Assembly: GCF_000425345.1 (NCBI RefSeq)
Contig: NZ_AUDG01000029.1
Span: 1 to 51,948 of the forward strand
Direction: 5' to 3'
Source of the DNA: Rheinheimera baltica DSM 14885
Lineage (GTDB): Bacteria; Pseudomonadota; Gammaproteobacteria; Enterobacterales; Alteromonadaceae
Length of the DNA: 51,948 nt
Part shown: positions 39,608-49,475 of the stretch, piece by piece
How the letters are laid out: each line of letters opens with the position of its first letter
Numbering within the stretch: the stretch's first letter is position 1
Notes under the pieces: generated by a model
The model's input: the letters and a program-made list of their open reading frames with translations, nothing else
Told to the model about the DNA's origin: nothing
Database searches by the model: none
Translations under genes and position numbers: made by a program

Positions 39608-42600
39608 ATGAGCAAGAACCTCGAACTAGCACTTAAAATAGCGGCAACCGTTACCGGTGATAAAGACCTGGCACGGATGGCTGACTCTGTGCGCGATGTT
39701 GGCGACAGTGCTGCCGAGGCAGATCCAAAAACCGAAGCACTGGCCAGTGAGTTGGATAAGCTGGCCAACCAGACCAAATTAATTAAAGAGTTCGACGACA
39801 GCAGCCAGGCACTGCGCAACCACGAAATAGCAACCGCTGCAGTAGCGACGAAACTTGAACAGCTGCAGCTTGAAGCTAAGCAAACGGGTGCCCCTTTTGT
39901 TGAGCTGGCCAAAACCATTGATTCAGCAGACACCCAGCTTGAGCAAATGCGCCAGGAACTGGCAAAGCAAGCTGAGAACCACAACCGGCTGCAGACAGAA
40001 CTAAAACAAACTGGCCTTGATACTCGCAAACTTTCAGAAGAAAAACGCCGGGTTCAAACAGAGTTTAGACGTGCTGCAACCGACGTTAAAAAGCTGGGTA
40101 ATGATTACCTGCGGGCTAATGGCCAGCAGCGCAGTTTCTCCCAGGGGGCAGCTGGCTTAACCAGCAGACTTGTTGCACTGGCCGGTACTTATCTTGGCTT
40201 AAACCGCCTTTATAACGTCATTACTAACATTTTCAGCACCGGCATACTATTTGAAAAGCTCGAAGTGCAGTTTACTGCCCTTATGGGCAGCTTCGCGGGT
40301 GGTGAACAGGCCACCGCCTGGGTAAAAGAATTCGCCAAAAACACCCCGCTATCGATTGAAGAAGTTAGCCGGGCCTTTGTAAGGTTAAAGGCTTTCGGCC
40401 TTGATCCAATGGATGGCAGCTTACAGGCCATTACCGACCAGGCTTTAAAGTTAGGCGGAGGCTTCCAGGAAGTAGAAGGCATCAGTCTGGCCCTTGGTCA
40501 GGCGTGGGCCAAACAAAAGCTGCAAGGCGAAGAGATCTTGCAGCTGGTAGAACGCGGCGTGCCTGTGTGGGACTTGCTGGCCCAGGCAACAGGTAAAAAT
40601 ACCATTGAGCTGCAAAAGTTAAGCGAACAGGGCCGCTTAGGTCGTGACGTTATCCGCCAGCTTATGGATGAAATAGGCAAGCAAGCTGCCGGCTCAGCTG
40701 CTGCCAATATGGGCTTACTGTCTGGATTAATTTCCAACGCCAAAGACAACATGCAGCAGTTTTACAATCTGATCGCTACCTCAGGCGTGATGGATGTCCT
40801 TAAAGAGCAAATAGCCCAAATTAACTTGCAGTTTGAGCAGATGGCCGCTGATGGTCGCTTGCAGCAAATTGCCCAGCAGATAAGCGATTCCTTATCGTCA
40901 ATTGTGCAAAGTGGCGGTGGTAGTTTAAGTGCGTTCCTGGACAATTTTGCCGCTTTTGTTCAGGCAGTAAGCGCGCTATCCGGCACTATTCGTATTATTT
41001 TTAATGGCCTTAGTGCTGGTGTATCGGCATTAGCAGCTGCTTTTACCGGTGCATTTTCGGTAATGCTTAACGGTTATGCAACCCTGGTTGCTGCTTTAGG
41101 TGGGGACGAAATCAGCAGAGGACTTAAGAATGCCGCTGATTTTATGCAGCAGCTGTCAAAAGCGTATCTGGATCAGGTTGTCCAGGACGGCGAAGATATT
41201 AAAGCCGCCTGGGCGCAAATAACTGGAGAGGTAGAAGCCACCACCGCCAAGGCATACCAAACCGCCACCCAAATTGTCCAAACCGAAACCGACAAGCAAA
41301 AGCAGGCCATTGACTCTGTAGCCGAAGCTGAAAAGGCCAGAGTGCAGCAAACGGAAGAGGCTTACCGGGCATTGGGTATTGCGTCAACAACTGCCTTGCA
41401 AACTGCAGCTGAAAACGCCCAGGCTGCTTACGAAGTTATCGCCAGTGGCGACGAGCCAATAGAGCAGCAACGCCAGGCGTTTTTAAAATGGGCTGATGCT
41501 GCCCTGGCTGCAGCCAAAGCAACCGGCGATACCGTTCCTCAGCAAATCCGGGCACAAGCTGCCGCACTGGGCTTAACCTCTGCGCTGGATGATTTAGCCA
41601 GCAAACAAGGTATTTCGTTTGAGCTATCTGACAAACAGTCACAGAGCTTCAATGCCTTAAAGCAAGCGTTCGACAAAACCAAGTTATCAATAGAGTTTTA
41701 TAAACAGACGATTGATAGCTCCACCGCCAGTATTGAAGAAAAACGCCTGGCGACACTGCGCTTACTGGAAGCTGAGCAGCTGCTGCAAGGCCAGGCTGAG
41801 GCTTTGCTGCAAGTTGAGCAACTGAAAACCAAAACTTTCTTTGAAGCACAACTGGCACTTGAAGACGCGAAGCTCAAAGCAGAGCAAATTACCCAGGCTT
41901 ACATGGCTGGCACACTCAGCACCGAGCAATACAACCAGCAGCTGCAACGCCAGATAATGCTGATCCAAATCCTGCAGGATTTGGTGCCAGATGTTAAAGA
42001 CGATACCGAGCAACATGGCGATACCCAGCAAAACACTGGTCAACAGGTAGACAGAACTAACCAGTCGATTAAAGAGCAGTCGTCTGCGCTGCAGAGTCTG
42101 TCTGAAGATACCGATACAGCTACCAAATACACCAGCTTGTATGCAGGTGCTCAGGAATGGCTGCGAAAGCAATTCGATTTTTCTTCATCCAGCAGCCAGG
42201 ACTTAGCTAAGCGTTACGACGAACTAACCGGCTTTATTAATCAGAACCGCCGGGCCCACAACGAATGGTGGCGTGAACTAGCACGCTCCAGTAATGCGGC
42301 CTTTACCCGCGAACAGCAGTTCATCAGCGAAACCCTGAAAGTAAGAGAGTACACCGCCCAACTGGAAAGCAGTGCTGCAACGATGCAGGACGTGAACCGA
42401 ATCAGTATGCTGTTAAGTTCGCAATTCAAACAGCTTGGCGACAATGAGCTGGCACCGTTACGTAACGCCATTACCGACGCTGAGCGCCGCATCCTATCAA
42501 TGCGCGATAGCTTAGAGGGCACCGTTAACAGCCTGCGTGACGAGCTGGACCGGCTCAACAATGACCAGGCAGCCATCGAGCAGCGTCGTTATCAGCAGCA

Positions 42601-42979
42601 GCTGGCTGAGCTGCAGGCAAAACTAAAAGAAGCTCAGGCCACTGGTGACAAGCAAGCAGTTGCCACTGCCCAGGAAGCGCTTCGCCTGGCCAAAGAGATT
42701 TACGCTATTAAAACCGCTCAGTTTAAAGAAGAACAATCCACTCAGGCCGCTGCCGGCACAGGCCAGCAACAAGCCACCACCCCAACCGCGCGCACTACAG
42801 CCCGCCAACCAGCAGCTGCCCCGGTGCCCGCTACAACCGGAACAAGTGCTACAAGCGGCGCTAACACAGTGCGCCTGGAGCTGGCGTTACCAGGAAAAAC
42901 TTACACCGCGACAATGGCAGGTAATGACGCTGCCAGCCTGATGCGGCAAATAGAGCGTGAAGCGAGTACATCACTATGA
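39608..42979 (+). CDS. Tail tape measure protein
   Basis: A 1,123-residue protein. The first 170 residues are coiled coil. Residues about 175-380 hold the tape-measure domain (GLNRLYNVITNIFSTGILFE, then LEVQFTALMGSFAGGEQATA, NTPLSIEEVSRAFVRLKAFG, GEEILQLVERGVPVWDLLAQ). A hydrophobic stretch near 450-500 (LSGTIRIIFNGLSAGVSALA) is followed by long coiled coils with many Gln and Ala. It sets tail length and helps DNA ejection. By the usual 1.5 angstrom per residue rule the tail would be about 170 nm, long for a Mu-type contractile tail, in keeping with a siphovirus. Confidence 0.92.
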   Translation: MSKNLELALKIAATVTGDKDLARMADSVRDVGDSAAEADPKTEALASELDKLANQTKLIKEFDDSSQALRNHEIATAAVATKLEQLQLEAKQTGAPFVELAKTIDSADTQLEQMRQELAKQAENHNRLQTELKQTGLDTRKLSEEKRRVQTEFRRAATDVKKLGNDYLRANGQQRSFSQGAAGLTSRLVALAGTYLGLNRLYNVITNIFSTGILFEKLEVQFTALMGSFAGGEQATAWVKEFAKNTPLSIEEVSRAFVRLKAFGLDPMDGSLQAITDQALKLGGGFQEVEGISLALGQAWAKQKLQGEEILQLVERGVPVWDLLAQATGKNTIELQKLSEQGRLGRDVIRQLMDEIGKQAAGSAAANMGLLSGLISNAKDNMQQFYNLIATSGVMDVLKEQIAQINLQFEQMAADGRLQQIAQQISDSLSSIVQSGGGSLSAFLDNFAAFVQAVSALSGTIRIIFNGLSAGVSALAAAFTGAFSVMLNGYATLVAALGGDEISRGLKNAADFMQQLSKAYLDQVVQDGEDIKAAWAQITGEVEATTAKAYQTATQIVQTETDKQKQAIDSVAEAEKARVQQTEEAYRALGIASTTALQTAAENAQAAYEVIASGDEPIEQQRQAFLKWADAALAAAKATGDTVPQQIRAQAAALGLTSALDDLASKQGISFELSDKQSQSFNALKQAFDKTKLSIEFYKQTIDSSTASIEEKRLATLRLLEAEQLLQGQAEALLQVEQLKTKTFFEAQLALEDAKLKAEQITQAYMAGTLSTEQYNQQLQRQIMLIQILQDLVPDVKDDTEQHGDTQQNTGQQVDRTNQSIKEQSSALQSLSEDTDTATKYTSLYAGAQEWLRKQFDFSSSSSQDLAKRYDELTGFINQNRRAHNEWWRELARSSNAAFTREQQFISETLKVREYTAQLESSAATMQDVNRISMLLSSQFKQLGDNELAPLRNAITDAERRILSMRDSLEGTVNSLRDELDRLNNDQAAIEQRRYQQQLAELQAKLKEAQATGDKQAVATAQEALRLAKEIYAIKTAQFKEEQSTQAAAGTGQQQATTPTARTTARQPAAAPVPATTGTSATSGANTVRLELALPGKTYTATMAGNDAASLMRQIEREASTSL

Positions 42980-43341
42980 TGATTGACACTATCCCAGTGC
43001 CAGATATGCCCTGGACAAACGAATACACCTGGTCCAGTTGGGTAGCTACAACACAGTATGCCGGCAGTGGCGCACTGCTGGTTGAACCGGCACAAAAACA
43101 AGCTGGCCGGCCCATTGTGCTGCAAGAAGACTTACTTACCCGCGAAGTAGTAAACCAGCTACTGGCCCACAGCGAAGCCACGCTTGGAAGCTTTAATATC
43201 ACTCTGGGTGATGCTCGCACCTTTACCGTGATGTGGGATTACAGCGCACCGCCTGTTACTGCAACACCGCTCCTGGATGAAGTGGACCCGGACAATAACA
43301 GCCTTTTAATGGCCGTTACCTTACGTTTTATAACTGTTTAA
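42976..43341 (+). CDS. Tail protein after the tape measure
   Basis: A 121-residue protein; two ATG codons overlap the tape-measure stop. Beta-rich sequence (YTWSSWVATTQYAGSGALLV, then LGSFNITLGDARTFTVMWDY) is similar in kind to small distal-tail-type proteins that follow tape measures in B3/D3112-like phages. The exact role is not known. Confidence 0.65.
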   Translation: MMIDTIPVPDMPWTNEYTWSSWVATTQYAGSGALLVEPAQKQAGRPIVLQEDLLTREVVNQLLAHSEATLGSFNITLGDARTFTVMWDYSAPPVTATPLLDEVDPDNNSLLMAVTLRFITV

Positions 43342-43352
43342 AAGGTATTTAA

Positions 43353-45785
43353 ATGCTACGCACCGACCTGAAAATTTTTAAAAGTGAGCGCATGACCCAG
43401 CAGGCCGACGCCGGCGGCCAGCGCACAGCTATTGAGGTTATTAATGGCAAGCTAAACGAGGTGTTTGGCAATATCAGTGATATCGACCACGCGCAATCGG
43501 CGTTTGATATTGTAAAGATTTACCCGGCTGTATCCACTGCCAATACAGCCCTGCTGCAAGATGGACACTTTTATCTTAACGAGCCGCCTCTCGATGCAAA
43601 GGTCGATATCATGATCATCGAGTCTGACGCAATCAACGACGGCAGTGAACGTGTTGACATAATTAACGCCATTGAAAGTAGCGTAGTGCCGAGCTTAACG
43701 CTTCGCCGTGGTTTGTCGGAAATGATAGCCGGTCAGGATCAGCTTAATGCCTTAGATTTAACCCAAGCCGCAGCCGATGGTGGCGAGCAGCCAACGGTTA
43801 CTTTACGTATGGGTGGCATTTATGTGATCAGTGTCGAGTACACCGGCAGCGAAGACGTTGACTGGCCGCGTTATCAGCACTTTATTAAAGTCACCGCAAT
43901 CGAAACCACCGCCATCCGGTTTGAACCTCCGTTGCCATTCCCTGCCCCAGGCCGCAGCCGTCTCGTAAATAGCCAAAACCGTTGCACTGTATTGCGTGAC
44001 ATTACCACTGGCTCGGGTGTGACTTATCATGGTGTTACCCAGTTGACCGATGCGGCTGCTGGAACAACGTTGCAAGTTGAAAACACCGTTGGCAGAGTTA
44101 CACCGCGTATTACGGAATCTGTTGAGCACCTTGCCAACAAACCATTTGAAGCAGAAAGCGGGCTTATTACTAAGTTGGTGGAAATTCCGGCTGCGGGTGT
44201 TTCATATAGCTTGCCAATTCCAGACTTTATTCAACTGCCTGGCTATTCAAGCGCGCCAGGAGTGTCTTACATCTCAGGCGGCAAAGTTTATAAACAAAGT
44301 TATAGTAATGCGTATATAACGGCCGGCCAGTTCGACTTCGCCATACAGCGCACGCCTGATCCTGACACCAAAATACAGGTGCGTTATTTCAGCACTAATC
44401 GTTACAGTATCTATAACTACCCGGACGTGATACCTGCTGGCTATACCCTACAGCCTTTAACGGTAAGAGGCTCTGCGCTCAAGGCTACATCCAATGAGCG
44501 CTACACCCTTCGCCAGGATGAAACTGATCCAACCCGTTTTGAGGTATTTATCTCAAGCGCCGTTTTTGGCAATAGCACTACTCTGGCAGTCATCCTTGAC
44601 CTGGAGAACGGCACGCCAACTTACTTCAACAGCTACAGCGAGCTGCAGTACACGGCGGTATTGGAAAACGATGCCGCCGCTGGCGAATCAGCAACCACAG
44701 CTGAATTTGTAACGCCGTTTAACGAGGTGCTGCCCGATACATTCTATGTTGTTGTGCAACGGGTAACCGGAGGCTTATTAACTGCCAGCGGTGACATTAG
44801 CGGCGTTATTACCGGCGTAAATGTTTCCGGTACCATAACCGGTAATGTCGTTTCATTGGTGTTCGCCGAGCCGGTAAAACTAAGCACTTTGGAATACAGC
44901 ATCAACGAAGTTGTTGAGTTGGTACCACCGGCAACCCTTTTTGGCATAAACCCGTTACGTCTGCCAAATGGCGGTGAAGTTAAACTATACCGGCCATTTG
45001 GTGTTATCTGCGTATCCAATAATATTTATCAAGACGCGGCCAGCCTGCCAGCGGCTCAGGTAATTAATGCCAGGGCAAACAGCTTTATCGACATAGTAGA
45101 CAGTGCCGGTGAAAGCCTGTGGCACCCCAATAACACCCACTACGAATACGATAAAGACACTGGCGAAATCACCATTGTTGATACCAGTGCTTTTACCGCC
45201 CCGTTTGAAATCATCGACACCTTAAGCGAATTGGCTTTGGTAACAGCCGTCGAGTCTAACCAGCTAAAAATAGCTACAGCGCTGCAAGGTGCATTTCCTG
45301 CCGGCAGCATTGTCAGCAGTGTTTACCAGTTGGGTGATTTGCAAGCGCGGTTTACCAATGTGTTTGATCAAGTTACCTGGAACGGTACCTGGGCAGATGT
45401 GATCCAAGGAGAACCGGCAGCGGCGACTTATAACAACATCGCTTACCCCATTGAAGTGATCAACGAGTCGGCAATCAATGAACGCTGGGCATTTATCTTT
45501 ACCAGCGATTCAGCATTTCGTTGCATCGGTGAGAACGTCGGCCAGGTAGGTACCGGCGATATTCTGAATGATTTTGCACCGATAAACCCGACAACTGGTT
45601 TGCCTTATATGATTGTTCGCAAACAAGGCTGGGGCGGCGTTGGTGTATGGCAACCAGGTAACGCGTTGTTCGGAACAAGTGTCGCATCCTCAAAACCTGC
45701 AGTGCTTGTACGTTCAGTGTCAGCAGGCCACAGAGCAATTAATCAGGATTCAATGCGAGCCCATTTCAGCGGCAACGCCCAGTAA
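43353..45785 (+). CDS. Large tail structural protein (distal tail/fibre)
   Basis: An 810-residue beta-rich protein with few charged clusters. N-terminal KIFKSERMTQQADAGGQRTA, then IEVINGKLNEVFGNISDIDH, is a feature of tail-tip proteins in transposable siphoviruses. Later parts show repeated beta motifs (SGDISGVITGVNVSGTITGN). It has no recognised enzymatic motif. The place between tape measure and the tail-tip genes supports a baseplate or central fibre role. Confidence 0.75.
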   Translation: MLRTDLKIFKSERMTQQADAGGQRTAIEVINGKLNEVFGNISDIDHAQSAFDIVKIYPAVSTANTALLQDGHFYLNEPPLDAKVDIMIIESDAINDGSERVDIINAIESSVVPSLTLRRGLSEMIAGQDQLNALDLTQAAADGGEQPTVTLRMGGIYVISVEYTGSEDVDWPRYQHFIKVTAIETTAIRFEPPLPFPAPGRSRLVNSQNRCTVLRDITTGSGVTYHGVTQLTDAAAGTTLQVENTVGRVTPRITESVEHLANKPFEAESGLITKLVEIPAAGVSYSLPIPDFIQLPGYSSAPGVSYISGGKVYKQSYSNAYITAGQFDFAIQRTPDPDTKIQVRYFSTNRYSIYNYPDVIPAGYTLQPLTVRGSALKATSNERYTLRQDETDPTRFEVFISSAVFGNSTTLAVILDLENGTPTYFNSYSELQYTAVLENDAAAGESATTAEFVTPFNEVLPDTFYVVVQRVTGGLLTASGDISGVITGVNVSGTITGNVVSLVFAEPVKLSTLEYSINEVVELVPPATLFGINPLRLPNGGEVKLYRPFGVICVSNNIYQDAASLPAAQVINARANSFIDIVDSAGESLWHPNNTHYEYDKDTGEITIVDTSAFTAPFEIIDTLSELALVTAVESNQLKIATALQGAFPAGSIVSSVYQLGDLQARFTNVFDQVTWNGTWADVIQGEPAAATYNNIAYPIEVINESAINERWAFIFTSDSAFRCIGENVGQVGTGDILNDFAPINPTTGLPYMIVRKQGWGGVGVWQPGNALFGTSVASSKPAVLVRSVSAGHRAINQDSMRAHFSGNAQ

Positions 45786-45803
45786 ATAAGTCAGGAGTAA
45801 AAC

Positions 45804-46781
45804 ATGACACAGCCAGTAACAGTTTATCGATGGGATGATCCGGGTGCACCGCAAATCGGAAATGGCCGCGCAAGTGACATAATCGACATTTGGCAAAAAT
45901 GTTTGGTTGATGGCTATGGCACCCAGTTACCTTTGGGATGGACTCGCCCGTTTTACGATGCAGTAAACCAACGTGCAGTTTATCGCAACATTGTTGCTGA
46001 CGGTGGTAGTGGTGGTTATGCAATTTTATACAGTAATACTGCTAACGATGCAGAATATAACCTGATGCGTTTAACCCATGCTAAAAGTATGGTTGATATC
46101 GACACGCCCATTGGGCAGGGTGCAATAAAGGCTTTTCAAGTACAGAGTGCGACTGGTAATCGTCAATTTACAAAATGGGTGTTAATAGGTACATCAATCG
46201 GATTCTTTTTCATAATTACCCGGAATAACATGCCGATGGGTGGTAGTGCTGACTACAACCCGTCAATGTATGTAGGTGATTTATTCTCGTCTACACCTAA
46301 TGATGCTGGTCGATTTATAACTGACACCGGTCAAAGTGGTCCTGCAGATACCACAGGTGTCGGTTTTTTAAGCACTTTAGATTACTTATCAACAAACGGT
46401 AGCGTTGGTGGTGCTAAAATATGGGGCAGCGATAATAGCAATGTATCGGCAAGTTATAATTTTTATAGCCTGGGTTATTATCAAGCAAGTACAAATAGGA
46501 ACTCATCGCCAGTTACCCCTCAGATGCTAGGTCCCTGCTACTATGCAAAATCACAACTTGGTACAGGTTTTGGGGTTTATGATGCCGCATACGACCCTGT
46601 ATCGCCAGGGTTCAGGGGTTTTATGCCTGGGTTACACCATTGTATAAATCACTATTCTTTTGAACTGACCTGGCCGCAAATCATCACACATGCTGGTAAT
46701 GACTTTTGGATGATGCGATCAGTGCAGGGTAGCCCTGCTGTTCTATTACAATTAGGGGCGTGGCATGATCCTTTCGTTTAA
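45804..46781 (+). CDS. Tail tip/fibre protein, unknown family
   Basis: A 325-residue protein rich in Gly, Ser, Asn and Tyr (YRWDDPGAPQIGNGRASDII, then GWTRPFYDAVNQRAVYRNIV and FRGFMPGLHHCINHYSFELT). It resembles virion surface proteins in composition. AT content is higher than in the surrounding tail genes, which often indicates a receptor-binding or host-range segment exchanged between phages. Its end overlaps the next gene by 17 bases. Confidence 0.65.
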   Translation: MTQPVTVYRWDDPGAPQIGNGRASDIIDIWQKCLVDGYGTQLPLGWTRPFYDAVNQRAVYRNIVADGGSGGYAILYSNTANDAEYNLMRLTHAKSMVDIDTPIGQGAIKAFQVQSATGNRQFTKWVLIGTSIGFFFIITRNNMPMGGSADYNPSMYVGDLFSSTPNDAGRFITDTGQSGPADTTGVGFLSTLDYLSTNGSVGGAKIWGSDNSNVSASYNFYSLGYYQASTNRNSSPVTPQMLGPCYYAKSQLGTGFGVYDAAYDPVSPGFRGFMPGLHHCINHYSFELTWPQIITHAGNDFWMMRSVQGSPAVLLQLGAWHDPFV

Positions 46782-47064
46782 ACCGATAGTGCCAGAAACA
46801 AACAGGGGTATGGTTGAATTAGACTTCGACCCCGCTGCTGAGCGATATGCTGTATTAGACCGTGCAAGTATGACAATGTTATGGAATGGCCCGGTACCCC
46901 CAGCAAACCCTGCCAAGATTATCGTCCCATTCGAATACACCAATAATTTTAACTTAATGGTGTTGAATATCGACGATAGCGGCACCCCAAGTTACTACGT
47001 TGCTGGCAACGATAAAGTACAAGCCCGGGTTGTAGACGCGCGCCTGATAACGCTTAATCCATGA
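46765..47064 (+). CDS. Small tail protein
   Basis: A 99-residue protein (ILSFKPIVPETNRGMVELDF, then RYAVLDRASMTMLWNGPVPP and FNLMVLNIDDSGTPSYYVAG). It is beta-rich and lies in the tail-tip module. The start ATG overlaps the preceding gene, and the stop overlaps the following one. No family is recognised. Confidence 0.6.
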   Translation: MILSFKPIVPETNRGMVELDFDPAAERYAVLDRASMTMLWNGPVPPANPAKIIVPFEYTNNFNLMVLNIDDSGTPSYYVAGNDKVQARVVDARLITLNP

Positions 47065-48863
47065 TTGCAGTAGTTGTTCGCTTTACCCGGAGCGGTCCTG
47101 GCGTAGTTAGCCCGGTAACCATCCGTTTTGAAGGGGACGAGCCGCCACCGCCACTGCCTATTGCAGCGCCAAATATCACAATGGCAATGGTAAGTAGGTT
47201 TAGCCGTGGCGCTGGCCATTTGGGGCGGTTTACTAAAAAAGCTTGGCAAAGTGGCGATATCACTAATTCGGTAAAGGTTCGTTGGTCGTCAAATCCGGCG
47301 ACAATTAAGTTGGTTCATACTATTTGGAATGCAAACCCGGATTTAGTAACTCAGCAGCAACTAATGCGTTGGGCCGTCTGGCCATTGGTGACAGAGCAGC
47401 AAAAAACTAACTGGGGTGGCTGGCAACTAAAAGCAACGCAGCATTTAACAAGCTGGGCTGTTTGGCCAGTAGTCGGAAGACAGTTACAAGCCACCTGGCT
47501 ACCAACTATAAAAGCACAGAGGTATCAGCAAAAAAGCCGCTGGCAGCACACAGCTATTACTGAGCAGTTAACGAGCCTGTTTTACAACTACAACCCCGAC
47601 CTTACCCAGGGCTACAAACTGCCTTATGGCCCACGGCCACCAAGCTATATTTGCAGTAAAGATGCCTGGCCAACTAAAGGCGTTGTAAAAGTGCGTTTTC
47701 ATACGCCAGGCGCACCAACCAGCGGTGTGATTACTGTCCGGTTTAGCAACGAGCATAACCCGTTGATATGCGAACTCGACATAGGCGGTGGGCTGATACC
47801 ACCATTGCCAGATTTACCAACCATCGACACTACCAAGCCTATTACGCCACCAAGGCGCAGGAGCTACATTATGCGGCCAGAATTACGCTGCTATCGCGTT
47901 AGCGATAACACTGAAATCAATATTGTCGGCGCCAGCTGGAGCATATCGCGCAGCCAATGGGGTGCCACTATCAGCTTGCAGTGCGGCAGCAAGGGCGACA
48001 AGGACCTGCTTTTCGCTGACGGTATAGAGCAGGAATTTAAACTGGTTATAAACGGCTTTGAATTCTACGGCCTGGCTGAATCATTTAACTACTCAGGGGC
48101 ATTTGGCTCTAACAGCTATACAGTAGAGGCACGCAGTAGCGCAGCCATACTGGCCAGCCCACACGCACCAGCACGGTCTTATTCAAACCCTACAGCTAAA
48201 GGCATTGCAGCTTTAATAAGTGACGAGCTAATTGGCACTGGCTGGGGCTACGATTTTGAAATGAACCAGTTCAACGTGCCTGCAGGCGTATTCTCTTACG
48301 CCAATAAAACCCCAATCGAAGCGATTGCCCAAATCGCAGCAGCCATTGGCGGCATGGTCTATCCAGACGGTGAAACCAAGACCCTGCATATTCGGCCCCA
48401 GTGGCCAGTAACACCTTGGGCCATTGCGTTAGCCACACCAGATGTTGCTGTGCATGATGATGTGATCCAGGCACTAAGTAGCAGCCCTGCCAGCACTCCA
48501 CTGTATAACGCGGTGTTTGTGCGCGGTGAGCAACAAGGCCTATCAGCAAAAGTTAAGCGCACCGGTTCGGCCGGTGATAATGTCGCTGCGGATATAGTTG
48601 GTCCTTTGATGGTCGATAGCCTGGCACTGCGCCAACGAGGAACTGCAGAACTGGCTAACTCAGGCCGCAAAGATGCATTGCAGTTAAACTTGGTGATAAT
48701 GGACTTGCTACCGCCTCTGATACCAGGACAAGTGCTTGGCATTACATGGCAAACTGAAACCTATAAGGCGCTGGTCGACAGCATTGCCATAACAGCGCAG
48801 ACCGGCCAAAACGGTACGTTAACTGTCAGGCAGAATGTAGGAGTGCTACGCAGCTATGAGTAA
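47061..48863 (+). CDS. Tail hub/baseplate-like protein
   Basis: A 600-residue protein. The N-terminal 250 residues are repetitive (QQLMRWAVWPLVTEQQKTNW, LTSWAVWPVVGRQLQATW, and VKVRF / VKVRW motifs: SVKVRWSS, VVKVRFHT, VITVRFSN). The C-terminal 330 residues (LRCYRVSDNTEINIVGASWS, then PIEAIAQIAAAIGGMVYPDG and ALRQRGTAELANSGRKDALQ) look like the gp27/Mu gpP-type hub fold of tail tips. It probably forms the tail tip that joins tube and fibres. Homologous large proteins close the tail module in B3-like phages. Confidence 0.75.
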   Translation: MIAVVVRFTRSGPGVVSPVTIRFEGDEPPPPLPIAAPNITMAMVSRFSRGAGHLGRFTKKAWQSGDITNSVKVRWSSNPATIKLVHTIWNANPDLVTQQQLMRWAVWPLVTEQQKTNWGGWQLKATQHLTSWAVWPVVGRQLQATWLPTIKAQRYQQKSRWQHTAITEQLTSLFYNYNPDLTQGYKLPYGPRPPSYICSKDAWPTKGVVKVRFHTPGAPTSGVITVRFSNEHNPLICELDIGGGLIPPLPDLPTIDTTKPITPPRRRSYIMRPELRCYRVSDNTEINIVGASWSISRSQWGATISLQCGSKGDKDLLFADGIEQEFKLVINGFEFYGLAESFNYSGAFGSNSYTVEARSSAAILASPHAPARSYSNPTAKGIAALISDELIGTGWGYDFEMNQFNVPAGVFSYANKTPIEAIAQIAAAIGGMVYPDGETKTLHIRPQWPVTPWAIALATPDVAVHDDVIQALSSSPASTPLYNAVFVRGEQQGLSAKVKRTGSAGDNVAADIVGPLMVDSLALRQRGTAELANSGRKDALQLNLVIMDLLPPLIPGQVLGITWQTETYKALVDSIAITAQTGQNGTLTVRQNVGVLRSYE

Positions 48864-49083
48864 CAGCTACCGCCGCCTGCGTTCGCTAACGCAAAACCAA
48901 CCCCGCACAGTGGCCACCGTAACCAGTCACAACCCGGATGGCACCAGCACAGTCCAGTTAATGGGCGGTGCATTTATCACAGTACTTGGCCAGGATGTTG
49001 AAGTGGCCAACAAAGCTTATATAGAAGGAGGGTTAATTGTCGGCCAGGCTGCAGACCTGCCATACAGCGAAATTGAGGTATAA
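48856..49083 (+). CDS. Small tail-tip protein
   Basis: A 75-residue protein (SYRRLRSLTQNQPRTVATVT, then GTSTVQLMGGAFITVLGQDV). It resembles the OB-fold start of Mu gp45/gpV-type baseplate proteins (short beta-barrel with TVQL). It overlaps the hub gene by eight bases and is the last gene of the tail operon. Confidence 0.65.
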   Translation: MSNSYRRLRSLTQNQPRTVATVTSHNPDGTSTVQLMGGAFITVLGQDVEVANKAYIEGGLIVGQAADLPYSEIEV

Positions 49084-49214
49084 AACGACTTAATTGTATA
49101 AGAAATAAACTAAATACTTAGATATCAGTTTTTTGTAAGGGATTAATCGGTACTACTCAGTAGTTTACTAATAGATTATCTGGTAATTAATACACAACTT
49201 AATCGGAGCTCAAC
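49084..49214 (+). other. AT-rich intergenic region ahead of the right-end cargo genes
   Basis: This 130-base stretch is much richer in A and T than the tail genes and has no coding frame. It most probably carries the promoter of the two right-end genes, allowing expression in the lysogen. I do not see a -35/-10 pair good enough to call. Confidence 0.4.
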
Positions 49215-49442
49215 ATGGTTAAACGCAGTTTTCTAACATTAGCTTTGCTGGCCTGCTTTACTGTCAACTTTGACGTAAATGCAAGCGAGGTTTGCGAGCA
49301 GATTACCGACCCGGTAGCAAAGCTTTCCTGTTTGGTACTAGCGCCGGCCCCATCGCCTCAGCCGCAACCAATGGGCCCCGGCTCAGGTGGCACTGGTGGC
49401 AAAGATGAGCCACCAAAGGAACCACAGAAGGTCCCTGAGTAG
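49215..49442 (+). CDS. Small secreted proline-rich protein
   Basis: A 75-residue protein. It begins with a signal peptide (MVKRSFLTLALLACFTVNFD, VNA) with cleavage probably after VNA; LLAC could alternatively be a weak lipobox. The mature part has two cysteines (EVCEQITDPVAKLSCLVL) and a Pro/Gly-rich tail (APSPQPQPMGPGSGGTGGKD). No family is recognised. It lies at the prophage right end, which in Mu-like phages carries mom or other host-modifying cargo. Confidence 0.65.
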   Translation: MVKRSFLTLALLACFTVNFDVNASEVCEQITDPVAKLSCLVLAPAPSPQPQPMGPGSGGTGGKDEPPKEPQKVPE

Positions 49443-49467
49443 TTTAAAAGCCTAAGTAGTTTAAAAG
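49438..49467 (+). repeat. Tandem 13-bp repeat between the two right-end genes
   Basis: AGTAGTTTAAAAG occurs at 49438 and 49455, a 17-base period, covering the stop of the first gene and the leader of the second. It could be a slipped duplication or a regulator site. Confidence 0.6.
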
Positions 49468-49475
49468 GTAATTTA

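Noticed and set aside
39592..40029. Minus-strand serine-rich frame in the tape measure gene
   Set aside because: Antisense to coiled-coil coding sequence; Ser/Ala-rich antisense frames are expected from alanine and leucine codons.
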